Shown here: positions 46,393-54,821 of the stretch, piece after piece | How the letters are laid out: every line of letters starts with the position of its first letter | Numbering within the stretch: the stretch's first letter is position 1 | Assembly (NCBI GenBank): GCA_020697255.1 | Contig: JAJFBE010000002.1 | Coordinates: 62,001 to 126,000 of the forward strand | Reading direction: 5' to 3' | Length of the DNA: 64,000 bases | Source of the DNA: Burkholderiales bacterium | GTDB taxonomy: Bacteria > Pseudomonadota > Gammaproteobacteria > Burkholderiales > UBA11063 | Translations under genes and position numbers: made by a program | Notes under the pieces: generated by a model | The model's database searches: none | Told to the model about the DNA's origin: nothing | Seen by the model: the letters and a program-made list of their open reading frames with translations, nothing else

Positions 46393-46490
46393 ATTTTTCT
46401 AATCCTTAAAATCGGTATAACGTTTATACCATATTAAATTTAACCAAATCCTCTAAGCGTATATTTTAGCATATGTATCAGCAAAAAACT

Positions 46491-46499
46491 TGGTATAAT
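46491..46499 (+). promoter_or_regulatory. Extended -10 promoter of rnpB
   Basis: TGGTATAAT (extended -10 form) ends 8 bp before the mapped 5' end of the RNase P RNA (46508). No good -35 is seen. The spacing fits a start at 46506-46508. Confidence 0.6.
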
Positions 46500-46507
46500 T
46501 GATTCCT

Positions 46508-46882
46508 GAAGATTAGTCCAGGCAATCGCGTGAAGTTATCTTTACGAGGAAAGTCCGGGCACCTCAGGATAATGACGCTGGGTAACTCCCAGGTACTGTA
46601 TTTATAATAAATATAGTAACGGAAAGTGGCGCAGAAAATATACCGCCAGGGCAACCTGGTAAGGGTGAAAAGGTGCGGTAAGAGCGCACCGCACTACCAG
46701 TGATGGTAGTGGCAGGCAAAACCCCGTCAGGTGCAAGACCAAATAGGTGATCATGTGTAATCCTGCACATCTATGATCACGGGTAGGTTGCTTGAGCCAG
46801 CTAGTAATATCTGGCCTAGATGAATGATTGCTACGGAATTTTAAAATTCTTATACAAAACCCGGCTTATTCGACTAATCTTC
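46508..46882 (+). ncRNA. rnpB: RNase P RNA
   Basis: The RNA subunit of RNase P, which trims tRNA 5' ends. Its 5' end GAAGATTAGTC (46508-46518) pairs perfectly with GACTAATCTTC (46872-46882), forming P1. Universal core elements are in order: GAGGAAAGTCCGGGC, GGGTAACTCCCAGG, ACCGCCAGG then TAAGGGTGAAAAGGTG, AGAGCGCACCG, GGCAGGCAAAACCCCGT, and ACAAAACCCGGCTTA. It is a bacterial type A RNA of about 375 nt. ORFs on the opposite strand here are not genes. Confidence 0.97.
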
Positions 46883-46919
46883 CCTCTTTATTTCAACATA
46901 GCTTTTAAGCAGAATAAAA

Positions 46920-47471
46920 ATGAAACACTTAAAAGAAATACTTATCGATTCCATCGAAATTGCTTCAGGCAAATGGATTAAAGTTACCCATGACACAGTA
47001 AAACTTCCGGATGGACAAACTGCTTTTCGAGAATATATCAAACACCCCGGAGCTGTTGCAATTATTGCCATCACTAAAGATAACCAAATCGTGATGGAAT
47101 ACCAATATCGCCACCCGGTAGAAAGTGTTATGCTCGAAATACCGGCAGGAAGGCTGGAACCTAAAGAAAACCCGCTGGCTGCAGCAAAACGCGAACTACA
47201 AGAAGAGACCGGATATAGTGCAAAAAAATGGATAGAATTAGGCAGTGCCCTACCTTGCATAGGTTATTCAAATGAGCGAATTATTTATTATTTAGCTCGT
47301 GATTTGAGCCCAGGCCCGGCAAAACTTGATCCGGGAGAGTTTCTAGAGCCAGCCCTTATGGGTGTTGAGGAGTGCTTTGAGCTAGCTTATCGCGGAGAAA
47401 TCATGGATAGTAAAACTTTAGCCGGATTGATGTTGTATCAAGGTTATTTATTTGGAAAATTAAAAGTATAA
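46920..47471 (+). CDS. Nudix hydrolase, ADP-ribose pyrophosphatase type
   Basis: A 183-residue enzyme with the full Nudix box GRLEPKENPLAAAKRELQEETGY (described by key residues: Gly, Glu at +6, then REL and EE; about 79-101, with metal-binding Glu residues). It resembles NudF (ADP-ribose pyrophosphatase), which splits ADP-ribose to AMP and ribose-5-phosphate. Opposing clues to a narrower role are absent, so substrate is inferred. Located 37 bp after rnpB with no good ribosome site (TAAGCAG), and followed after 25 bp by a lipoprotein gene. Confidence 0.87.
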   Translation: MKHLKEILIDSIEIASGKWIKVTHDTVKLPDGQTAFREYIKHPGAVAIIAITKDNQIVMEYQYRHPVESVMLEIPAGRLEPKENPLAAAKRELQEETGYSAKKWIELGSALPCIGYSNERIIYYLARDLSPGPAKLDPGEFLEPALMGVEECFELAYRGEIMDSKTLAGLMLYQGYLFGKLKV

Positions 47472-47496
47472 ATTATTTAGATATAGGATTTTAAAC

Positions 47497-47832
47497 ATGA
47501 GAAAATATAAATTAGCAATGTTATCTTTTACTGCTGTTACAGTTTTAACCGCTTGCTCTTTCGTAAGTCTTGACCCGCAGGCACGCGATGTTAATGTAGC
47601 AGAGGATGCAAAATCATTAGCCGGATGTAAATCACTAGGTAATACTAATGTTTCTTTATGGTCAAAGGCTGATACTTTCCAAAGCCACACTAAAACTGAA
47701 GAACAACTAGATACATTAGCGCGTAATCAGGCTGCAACTATGGGCGGTAACACTGTGGTACCTCACCCTAGCGCTGAGGCCGGACAACGCACTTATAGCG
47801 TATATAATTGCCCGGCTAAAGGAAAAGGCTAG
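47497..47832 (+). CDS. DUF4156 lipoprotein (YjeI-like)
   Basis: A 111-residue lipoprotein: signal MRKYKLAMLSFTAVTVLTAC with modified Cys at residue 20, then the DUF4156 region with two further Cys (AGCKSLGN and YNCPAKG) likely to form a disulfide. It resembles E. coli YjeI, of unknown function. It follows the Nudix gene by 25 bp, with a weak ribosome site. Confidence 0.8.
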   Translation: MRKYKLAMLSFTAVTVLTACSFVSLDPQARDVNVAEDAKSLAGCKSLGNTNVSLWSKADTFQSHTKTEEQLDTLARNQAATMGGNTVVPHPSAEAGQRTYSVYNCPAKGKG

Positions 47833-47836
47833 GAAA

Positions 47837-48265
47837 TTATATTGAGCAAAGCATGCCTATTAGTATCATACCCAACATTGATATTAGCCATATTGCTGCC
47901 GAAAAAAAATGTATAAAACAAATTATTAGATTTATCTTTTTTTCTTCTAACACGTTATAGCGATTTTTAAATTTTATCAGCGGATTATAAACACTGGTTT
48001 TATAGCGGTTAGTCTTGACTATATTTTTAACATCAAGATAATTAAAAACAATATACCCGGCTAAGTATGTATATTTAATTGCAAATGTCCACTCCATGGC
48101 AAAAACCAGCGGCCAAAAATGTAATTCTTCTTTATATTTCTTCTCTATACTTTTTCTAACACTATAAGCGACTAACATACAGCTAAGTGCCATGCTAATC
48201 CAGGATACTAAAAATAGTAATAATAAAACCACTAAAAGACCTATTCTCCAATTAGTGTGCAGCAT
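47837..48265 (-). CDS. Hypothetical membrane protein
   Basis: A 142-residue protein with three hydrophobic regions: WRIGLLVVLLLLFLVSWISM (about 6-25, running into ALSCMLVAY), a central segment around WTFAIKYTYLAGYIVF, and a C-terminal segment with IHFFSAAIWLISMLGMILIG. It resembles no family I can name. The Arg/Lys-rich middle stretch is probably cytoplasmic. It is convergent with the lipoprotein gene and single. Confidence 0.5.
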   Translation of the reverse strand: MLHTNWRIGLLVVLLLLFLVSWISMALSCMLVAYSVRKSIEKKYKEELHFWPLVFAMEWTFAIKYTYLAGYIVFNYLDVKNIVKTNRYKTSVYNPLIKFKNRYNVLEEKKINLIICFIHFFSAAIWLISMLGMILIGMLCSI

Positions 48266-48461
48266 GATCCTTTTGCCTTATAAAGCACGCAGGCATAAAT
48301 GCCGCCTACGTAAATTTTTTATTATTAGTTCAAATTTATTACTCACTTGCGCTTTCATATTGTTCCTAATAAAAAAATTAAGCTGGTTTAACTTCAAAAA
48401 GCAGCTATTTTAAAATCTGACGCTATTATAGCTTAATTTTATTACAGGAAAGATTTAGTTA

Positions 48462-48470
48462 TGATATAAT
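48462..48470 (+). promoter_or_regulatory. Extended -10 promoter of tRNA(CAU)
   Basis: TGATATAAT (TGnTATAAT form) ends 22 bp before the tRNA. Fits a short 5' leader. Confidence 0.5.
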
Positions 48471-48492
48471 CTTTACCTTCCGAAACAATTGA

Positions 48493-48569
48493 GGGCTCTT
48501 AGCTCAGTTGGTTAGAGCAGAGGACTCATAATCCTTTGGTCGCTGGTTCGAGTCCAGCAGGGCCCACCA
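48493..48569 (+). tRNA. tRNA with CAU anticodon (Met or lysidine-type Ile2)
   Basis: 77 nt including encoded CCA. Acceptor GGGCTCT pairs with AGGGCCC, D loop has AGCTCAGTTGGTTAGAGC, anticodon arm GGACTCATAATCC with CAU, and T arm GCTGGTTCGAGTCCAGC. It is not initiator tRNA, since the acceptor starts with a G-C pair. Anticodon calling gives elongator tRNA-Met, but the variable and T arms closely resemble E. coli tRNA-Ile2 (CAU modified to lysidine), so identity is open. Next to orn, a common arrangement. Confidence 0.9.
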
Positions 48570-48613
48570 CTATTTCACTTGCAGAAAATTAGTGATGAAA
48601 GTAGTAGCAATAA

Positions 48614-49189
48614 ATGTCCGAAGTCGCAAATCAAAAAACTAAACAAACACGTAATCTGGTTTGGCTAGACATGGAAATGACCGGCCTTAGTGTAGAAAAA
48701 AACGTCATCATTGAAGCGGCTGTTGTTATTACTGATAGCGACCTGAATATTTTAGCTGAAACTCCCAGCTACGTAATTCACCAGCCGGAATCTGAACTAA
48801 CAAAAATGGATAAATGGAATGTTGGTACCCATACCAAATCTGGCCTGCTTGAAAAAGTTCGCGCCTCCACCTCTACTACTGAAGAAGTAGAAGCTCTATT
48901 ACTCAGATTTATTAAAAAATATACCTATAAAGGCCAATCTCCGCTTTGTGGTAATACCATCCATCAGGACCGTAAGTTTTTGGTCAAGTATATGCCCAAA
49001 CTTGAGGCATACCTACATTACCGAAACCTGGATGTCAGTACCTTAAAAGAATTGGCAAAACGCTGGTATCCTTCAATATTTGCTGCATTTGTAAAGCACA
49101 ATAAACACGAAGCCCTAGCCGATATCCATGAATCAATTAATGAATTAAAATACTATAGAGAAAAGCTGTTGGTTCCTAGTGGTAGTTAA
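48614..49189 (+). CDS. orn: Oligoribonuclease
   Basis: DEDDh 3'-5' exonuclease that degrades RNA dimers to pentamers left by other RNases, including pGpG. A 191-residue protein with WLDMEMTGL (first D and E, about 18-26), [12 protein letters not shown] (second D), and [13 protein letters not shown] (His and last D). These four acidic residues and the His make the active site. It starts 44 bp after the tRNA, with an AAGTAGTAGCAATAA leader of low ribosome-site quality. Confidence 0.95.
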   Translation: MSEVANQKTKQTRNLVWLDMEMTGLSVEKNVIIEAAVVITDSDLNILAETPSYVIHQPESELTKMDKWNVGTHTKSGLLEKVRASTSTTEEVEALLLRFIKKYTYKGQSPLCGNTIHQDRKFLVKYMPKLEAYLHYRNLDVSTLKELAKRWYPSIFAAFVKHNKHEALADIHESINELKYYREKLLVPSGS

Positions 49190-49202
49190 AGCTTATACTA
49201 GA

Positions 49203-50429
49203 TTAGATCTTACCTTTATGTATAAACTTCTCATAAGGAAGAATCAGGATAACTAATATCACTAGTGGAATTAGGGTAGCAATTTTAAACCCCTCAATTA
49301 TGCCGTAATAATCAACCAGCTGGCCGATAAACCTTGCACCAATACTTGAAGCTATAGCAAAAATAATAGTTAATAACGTCATTAATAAAACATGTTTATC
49401 TTTTGCCGTTTTGCTTAAAATGGAGGCATTTAATATAGGAGTACTTGGCGCCAAAAAGAAAGCAAATGCCAGCAACAATAACGCCAAAAGCGGTACATCA
49501 CTCAAAGTTTGTATGGAATGGGATGCCGGATGCACATGAAATAATATAAAAATCAATAAAGCTAAACCGCATAAATAAAATAAAAATAGTGTCTTACCGA
49601 AACTTAAATAACGTAATACAAATATCACTAAAAGCCGACCGATCATAACTGCCAACATCGCAAAACTTGCAACTCTAACACTTAAAAAATCGGGAATAGC
49701 AAACCCCTGTCGATAAAAACCCGGCAGCCAGGCACCAAAGCCCATTTCAATAAAATTGGCAAAAAATAAAATAACAATTGCGGCTATAACATAACGGTTT
49801 TTACATAAATTTAGAATATCTTTTAATTGGGTTTTAATCCCGGCATGACCTTCTTCTAAAACTGCCCTCTCATCAAATTTAACAAAAGACCACGCAACGA
49901 TACACAAAATCCCCATTAGAGCAAATAGCCAAGTAAAGCTTAGCCACATATTAGGATATTCTTTAAGAAAATGAGCAATTATCCATTGGCCAATAAGAGT
50001 AGCAAGCGCCCAGGAAAACTCAAGAAATGATAGTAACATCGCTTGCCTGGCCTCACTATTTACCGCCATAGGTGCAGTAGAATAAACAATAACCTTCATC
50101 GAGACAAAGATTAACCCTAGCCCAATAAGGTAAATTTTAATCATCCAATAGCTATTAATAATTGGTAATAAGATGGCGATAACTACCATTATCCCTATAA
50201 TTAGCATTAAGGAATATCTATAACCTAAGCGTAAAATAAACGGGAATAAAACAAACAGAAAAACTAAAAGAGATAAATTTTGATAAGACTCTAATGTCCC
50301 GGCACTAGTTGCTGAAACATGAAAGTAAGAAACTGCCTGCATAATAAAGGTAGATAAGGTGCAGGCGAACATACTTAAGGTGCATACAGTTAGAAATAAC
50401 GCAAATCTTAAGCTATTCACCTTCATCAC
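49203..50429 (-). CDS. Major facilitator superfamily transporter
   Basis: A 408-residue inner-membrane protein with twelve membrane segments in two halves joined by a basic loop. It resembles sugar or drug carriers of the FucP/TsgA type in general shape (opening with ATSAGTLESYQNLSLLVFLF), but no substrate motif is seen. Located alone on the minus strand between orn and a secreted protein, 18 bp behind its own start. ATG with TAATAAGTGATG as leader. Confidence 0.75.
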   Translation of the reverse strand: MMKVNSLRFALFLTVCTLSMFACTLSTFIMQAVSYFHVSATSAGTLESYQNLSLLVFLFVLFPFILRLGYRYSLMLIIGIMVVIAILLPIINSYWMIKIYLIGLGLIFVSMKVIVYSTAPMAVNSEARQAMLLSFLEFSWALATLIGQWIIAHFLKEYPNMWLSFTWLFALMGILCIVAWSFVKFDERAVLEEGHAGIKTQLKDILNLCKNRYVIAAIVILFFANFIEMGFGAWLPGFYRQGFAIPDFLSVRVASFAMLAVMIGRLLVIFVLRYLSFGKTLFLFYLCGLALLIFILFHVHPASHSIQTLSDVPLLALLLLAFAFFLAPSTPILNASILSKTAKDKHVLLMTLLTIIFAIASSIGARFIGQLVDYYGIIEGFKIATLIPLVILVILILPYEKFIHKGKI

Positions 50430-50447
50430 TTATTATACCTTTTATAT

Positions 50448-51941
50448 TTACGGATTTTCTGAAGAAGCTTTGCCCTCTGAAGGTCCAGCAACTTTTTTCT
50501 CAAACTTTACAACATCACATTGTACTATTTCTGTTGTAATCTCCTTATTAGTCTCATTAGTAACAACCTCCCACCATTCTTGCTCACTTTTATCAGTAGT
50601 ATCTGTTTTAAATTCTCTTCTGATCAAAGATATTTTAGGTTCCTTACCTAACTTAGGAAAATTCGCAACTGATATATTATTTTCACCATTAAGCATTGCC
50701 TGCCCTATCCGTAGACCCTTTCCTTCAACCAATTCATTAGCATAATTTTTATACAAAAACCTGCCTTTAGAATCGCCTGTGATCATTGCTATACCATCTG
50801 CATAGAACTTCATATGAAACAGATAATCTTTAGAATATGGATATCTCTTACAGGATCCGGACATTATAGGAGTTTCAGTTTTAGCAGACACCTCCTTAAC
50901 CGATAAAGGTTTCGCGCTATCTGCATTACCTATAATTCGAACGATTTCAGGAGTAGTTTTACCAACTAAAGAAGCCGCAGCTTGCTTTCTAAATACTGTA
51001 ACTCCACATTTTAATGTTTCATTTACCTTTGTGCCATTGGTATTAACAGTAATAATCTCCCATTTTTCTTTTACTTCACGGTTCAGTAGACCTGTTGTAA
51101 AAGCACTCCGGATTAACGTTACTTCAGGCATCTCATCTATCCTAGGAAAGTTTGCATCTGCAATATCCCCTGCTTTATTAAGAGTTAAATATCCGGTTTG
51201 TAAGCCTTTGCCTTTAATTAGTTCACCTTTCCCACCTCTATACTCGAATCGACCATGAGGATCCCGTGTGATCATTGCTGTGCCATTCTCATAAAACCTC
51301 ATATAGATAAAATAATCTTTAGGATCTTGATAATTTTGACAAGCCCCCGACATTATAAGTTCTCTAGCTCTGACTGTAGTAGCATGGGATGCCGGAGAGT
51401 GAGGTATATCAGTGATACCTAAACTTTGGATGCTCTCAACAAGCTTTGCTTCAACCAGCTGAGGTGTCATTTCATCTGGCAAGTCATATAATTCAGTGCC
51501 TTGTTTGGTAAGTGTACTCGACATTATATGTTTATTGCTGGTACCATCCTGCCCAACCTCTAAACGAAAGAGAGTAAAAAGCCAACCTGTACCACTAGCT
51601 GCGTGTAGGCGTTTAAAGGTATAGCCATACTGATCATTATTAGGGAAAAACCCTGTAAAAGACCCCAATTTACCATCTAGATCAATACTAAATTCGGGCT
51701 GTTGGCCGGGAGAGCTGCTACTCATATTAAGGGTGAGCGCCTTATTGTCCATCAGCCGCCATTTGATAACAATATTCTGACCACTTATCTGTAGCCCTTT
51801 TATTTTTTCAAGCCAAGCTATATCATTCTCTTCTATCGGCACATAATAAAGTCCAGCTTGACCGGCGATAGCATTTCCCATGCAGAAAAATAATGCAATA
51901 AACATGTTGAGTAGATAAATTTTTATAATATTTGCTTTCAT
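50448..51941 (-). CDS. Secreted protein with internal tandem duplication
   Basis: A 497-residue protein with signal peptide (cleavage near AIAG, residue 26). The first 150 mature residues are unique. Two homologous modules follow: about 196-320 and 359-483, shifted by 163 residues. Each begins IMSG-S/A-C, has KDY-F plus GTAMIT or GIAMIT, GRF-Y, KGL-G, NFP, SLIR or TLIR, W-E-V/I-T, and ends with a second Cys (201/312 and 364/475), so each may hold one disulfide. No family recognised; periplasmic or exported. Upstream is a 570-bp gap. Confidence 0.6.
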   Translation of the reverse strand: MKANIIKIYLLNMFIALFFCMGNAIAGQAGLYYVPIEENDIAWLEKIKGLQISGQNIVIKWRLMDNKALTLNMSSSSPGQQPEFSIDLDGKLGSFTGFFPNNDQYGYTFKRLHAASGTGWLFTLFRLEVGQDGTSNKHIMSSTLTKQGTELYDLPDEMTPQLVEAKLVESIQSLGITDIPHSPASHATTVRARELIMSGACQNYQDPKDYFIYMRFYENGTAMITRDPHGRFEYRGGKGELIKGKGLQTGYLTLNKAGDIADANFPRIDEMPEVTLIRSAFTTGLLNREVKEKWEIITVNTNGTKVNETLKCGVTVFRKQAAASLVGKTTPEIVRIIGNADSAKPLSVKEVSAKTETPIMSGSCKRYPYSKDYLFHMKFYADGIAMITGDSKGRFLYKNYANELVEGKGLRIGQAMLNGENNISVANFPKLGKEPKISLIRREFKTDTTDKSEQEWWEVVTNETNKEITTEIVQCDVVKFEKKVAGPSEGKASSENP

Positions 51942-52512
51942 TTTTATGGCCTTAAAAACATTACTGAATTATACCTCAATTCATTCGGATAAAGTTATAG
52001 ATTTTAGCAAATCTACTTCCTTCTACTTCAAAGTGCTGGATATATTTCTATTTAAACAACACCCTCATGAGTAATGCAAAAAACTAAGATATTTTAGTTT
52101 GGTTAAAGTGTTGATCAGCAAATAAAACCTTTAGTAAGTATCTAGAGCTACAAAAAAGATATTTTTCCGTTATTGTTTATTAAAATGTTATAATTCAAAC
52201 AGCATAATTTTCCATACAAGTCTTTCGAATAATCTATAGAAGCATATTTATTGCTATTTATAGCATAATTATAGCTTGTTCAAAATATTTAGAAAATATT
52301 ACCTTAGGACAAACTAATATTATTTTAGTTTTTACTTACTAACAGATTTTGTAAATAGGTTATATATAACTAAGATATCCGGCAAAATCTTAACTTAAAA
52401 ATAAGTTATCTTCTATATTAGTTTAAAATATTATTTTCTTTTATTCACGTTTGCAGCAATTGCATACATCGATCTTTTTAGGCTTTTTGTTATAACTTTT
52501 TTAGGAATTATC
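51942..52512. other. 571-bp AT-rich intergenic region, no gene seen
   Basis: Lies between two secreted-protein genes on opposite strands. I saw no convincing ORF, RNA or terminator. It holds an AACTAA...TTAGTT inverted pair near 52084-52101 and many A/T runs. It probably contains divergent promoters, and such AT-rich DNA could be bound by nucleoid proteins. Confidence 0.4.
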
Positions 52513-53103
52513 ATGCAAAAAAATATATTTAAATTACTTTATTTAATGTTTATGTTGTTATGGATCACACCTTATAGCAATGCGGCTTCAGGCAATATAG
52601 GAAGTATCTCAGTTTCAGGTGATCCCATATCTTCAGTTTGGGTCAATAACTATCCACAACTAGCTGATATTCAACAAAAAATTCCGGCTAATAATAATAA
52701 GATACCGCTATCCCAGAAACCTCTAGTAGGCAAAGTTACTAATCAGTTTGGTTTAAGAGATGATATTTTAAAAAATATTGTAGAATCAGTACCAAATATT
52801 AATGCATCAGCATTATATCATGCTATTAGATACGCACAATATAGCCAGGCAATGTATTTGTCTAATGACAAGGATGAAGCTAGCCAGAATATGCAAGATA
52901 TGATGTATGCCATATCTTGTTTATCTGATAGTTATGGTATGACCAATACCCATAATTTAATTTTAAAAACCGTAGAAATCAGGGGTGATAACCAGTTAAG
53001 GTTTACCCAGCAGAGAAAAAGCGAGCAGTTAACTGCTTTCAAGATATTCAATTTAAATAACAAGGCAGTTAATAATGACTGTCATATTGGAGGTAAATAT
53101 TAA
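52513..53103 (+). CDS. Secreted hypothetical protein, partner of the hydrolase gene
   Basis: A 196-residue protein with a signal peptide (YLMFMLLWITPYSNAASG, cleavage near residue 25), no recognised domain. The mature part is polar, with a helical middle (ALYHAIRYAQYSQAMYLSND) and two Cys (ISCLSD and DCHIGG). TTAGGAATTATC precedes the ATG. Its stop TAA overlaps the ATG of the hydrolase gene by one base (TAATG), which suggests coupled translation and a shared function, for example a chaperone or immunity partner. This is inferred from position. Confidence 0.55.
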   Translation: MQKNIFKLLYLMFMLLWITPYSNAASGNIGSISVSGDPISSVWVNNYPQLADIQQKIPANNNKIPLSQKPLVGKVTNQFGLRDDILKNIVESVPNINASALYHAIRYAQYSQAMYLSNDKDEASQNMQDMMYAISCLSDSYGMTNTHNLILKTVEIRGDNQLRFTQQRKSEQLTAFKIFNLNNKAVNNDCHIGGKY

Positions 53104-54470
53104 TGAAAGCATTAATACTTTTTTTATTGTCATTTGTGGCAATAAATACATTTGCAGACTCCATTCCCCGCGTACATTTAGTGCATATTAATGGTATAAA
53201 TACTACCCAGGATGAAGCTTGTCAAAACCTAATAGCATTACAAAATTCCATTGTACTTAACACAAATGTTATAGAATGGAATTTGGATTATAATCCATCA
53301 AATACTAAAGTTATTGATTTATTGAGAAGTATGTGGATTGTTATGCAACAAAAATCGAGAGAACAAAATATTGTTTCAATTAATGATTATGTAGATAATT
53401 ATATGGTAGTACATCATTTACATTATCCTGTTGATAGCCCCGAATATAATGCACTAAAAAGCCGAATGGCACCAGATTATAAAGCGGCTTTTGATAAATC
53501 AGCCGGTGATGATTTTCCAGCCATATTGAAAAATTTTCTAGAAAAATTTCCGCCACCAGAACCTAGTGACTACACTGGGGTTCAGGATACTTTTTTAATA
53601 GTTCCACATTCGCAAGGTAATTTATATGCTAATGCCCTATTTGAAACTTTAATTTCACAGTATCACTTAGCTGCTACCAGAATTGCTATCTTTGGTATTG
53701 CAAGCCCGGCAGACTCTAATAAAGGAGATTCGATAACAAGAGAATATGCAGCGGTGGGAGTCAAAAACGTAACTAGCTATATAACGTCAGCAAATGATTT
53801 TGTGATGGGGGGATTAAAGGTGCTATATCCATCATTATTGCCGCCTAATATTATTATACCCTACTCAAGTAGCAATACATTAGGACATAATTTAATATCC
53901 ACATACTTATCGGATGCAAATGCAGTAAAACAAATTACTGCAATGATTGGGCTTAATGTAGGATCTCTGGCATTCACTTTAAGTAACTTTTACCAAGATC
54001 ATAAAACGAAATATTATAAATTTATGGTACTTCAGTATAAAGATGAAAATAAGGGAGCTCTAATGGGCCCGGATGGTTCTTTAATCTGTAGTAATGGATC
54101 CTGCAATAATGATTTTGATTATTATATTCCACAAAATTATGAGTTAGAACCGGGATCTCAAGTTAATTTTGCAAAATTTTTTATGTTACCCATTAAAAAA
54201 TTTACTCCTGGAACATATACCGGCCTTGCTGATAATGATCCAACCGGAGACCTCCCTCAACTATCAGTATCTTTAGCTGACTGGTTTCAAAAAGGAGATA
54301 CACACTTTTATTATGACGACCAAGCATGCTCAACATTCACCGCAATGGGTTACATGAGTTTTGATATTAGTTCTCCATCACAGGAAGGGCCATGGGATCA
54401 ACTTAAGACATATTGCCCTACATATTTTGCTTATGACCGATTTATAATGGTAAAAGCAGAAATTAAATAA
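53103..54470 (+). CDS. Secreted alpha/beta-hydrolase (lipase-like)
   Basis: A 455-residue exported protein (signal MKALILFLLSFVAINTFA, residues 1-18). The hydrolase domain starts HLVHINGINTT (oxyanion region). It has nucleophile Ser170 in VPHSQGN, a candidate acid Asp232 in SANDFVM, and His262 in LGHNLIS, a plausible full triad in the right order. The order and spacing match small secreted lipases or esterases with the HSQGN-type elbow. A C-terminal strand-rich domain (about 285-455) is of unknown role. It is translationally coupled to the previous secreted gene. Substrate unknown; phospholipids of competitors or host are one possibility. Confidence 0.65.
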   Translation: MKALILFLLSFVAINTFADSIPRVHLVHINGINTTQDEACQNLIALQNSIVLNTNVIEWNLDYNPSNTKVIDLLRSMWIVMQQKSREQNIVSINDYVDNYMVVHHLHYPVDSPEYNALKSRMAPDYKAAFDKSAGDDFPAILKNFLEKFPPPEPSDYTGVQDTFLIVPHSQGNLYANALFETLISQYHLAATRIAIFGIASPADSNKGDSITREYAAVGVKNVTSYITSANDFVMGGLKVLYPSLLPPNIIIPYSSSNTLGHNLISTYLSDANAVKQITAMIGLNVGSLAFTLSNFYQDHKTKYYKFMVLQYKDENKGALMGPDGSLICSNGSCNNDFDYYIPQNYELEPGSQVNFAKFFMLPIKKFTPGTYTGLADNDPTGDLPQLSVSLADWFQKGDTHFYYDDQACSTFTAMGYMSFDISSPSQEGPWDQLKTYCPTYFAYDRFIMVKAEIK

Positions 54471-54477
54471 TAAATCA

Positions 54478-54530
54478 GATACTAATCCCGCTGTAGGGAT
54501 TAGTATCTCAAAAGGATTAGTATTTCAAAA
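54478..54530. repeat. Inverted and tandem repeat behind the hydrolase gene
   Basis: GATACTAATCCC (54478-54489) and GGGATTAGTATC (54496-54507) form a perfect 12-bp hairpin with 6-nt loop, 7 bp after the hydrolase stop. The 17-bp unit GGATTAGTATCTCAAAA (54497-54513) is repeated at once with one change (54514-54530). The hairpin is not followed by a T run on the plus strand, so it may be a stabiliser or weak terminator, and the tandem unit suggests slippage. Confidence 0.55.
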
Positions 54531-54650
54531 AGTATTGAACTGATTATATTCAAAGTACGAATAAGCTTATAGGGTTATAAGTTGCCCAATTTTCCATCTC
54601 AATATTTGCAAGTATAGTCTGGTTTCTTTCTTCTTTTAATCTTTTATCTC

Positions 54651-54821
54651 TTATTCCCCTACAGCATGAATTAAAATAATCTTATAGTTTTGAAATGATA
54701 TTTTATTAAAAGCATCAATTATAAATTGGATATCAACCTGCCCTTCAAGTATTACCAATGTCTGAGAATTATAACTACTAACTAAATAGGTGAGTAGACC
54801 AGTGGAAGACTCATTTTTCAT
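54651..54821 (-). CDS. Possible small protein overlapping the end of murB
   Basis: Read directly. ATG at 54819-54821, TAA at 54651-54653, 56 residues. It overlaps the murB stop by 11 bp on the same strand, in another frame. The product has a coherent hydrophobic/polar pattern (TLVILEGQVDIQFIIDAF, then FQNYKIILIHAVGE), more like protein than random AT-rich translation. A ribosome site is weak (GAAAAGCATAAGAATT). No family recognised. It may be a coupled small gene or a truncated remnant. Confidence 0.4.
   Translation of the reverse strand: MKNESSTGLLTYLVSSYNSQTLVILEGQVDIQFIIDAFNKISFQNYKIILIHAVGE

Noticed and set aside
46564-46770. 68-codon leftward frame
   Set aside because: Antisense to RNase P RNA.
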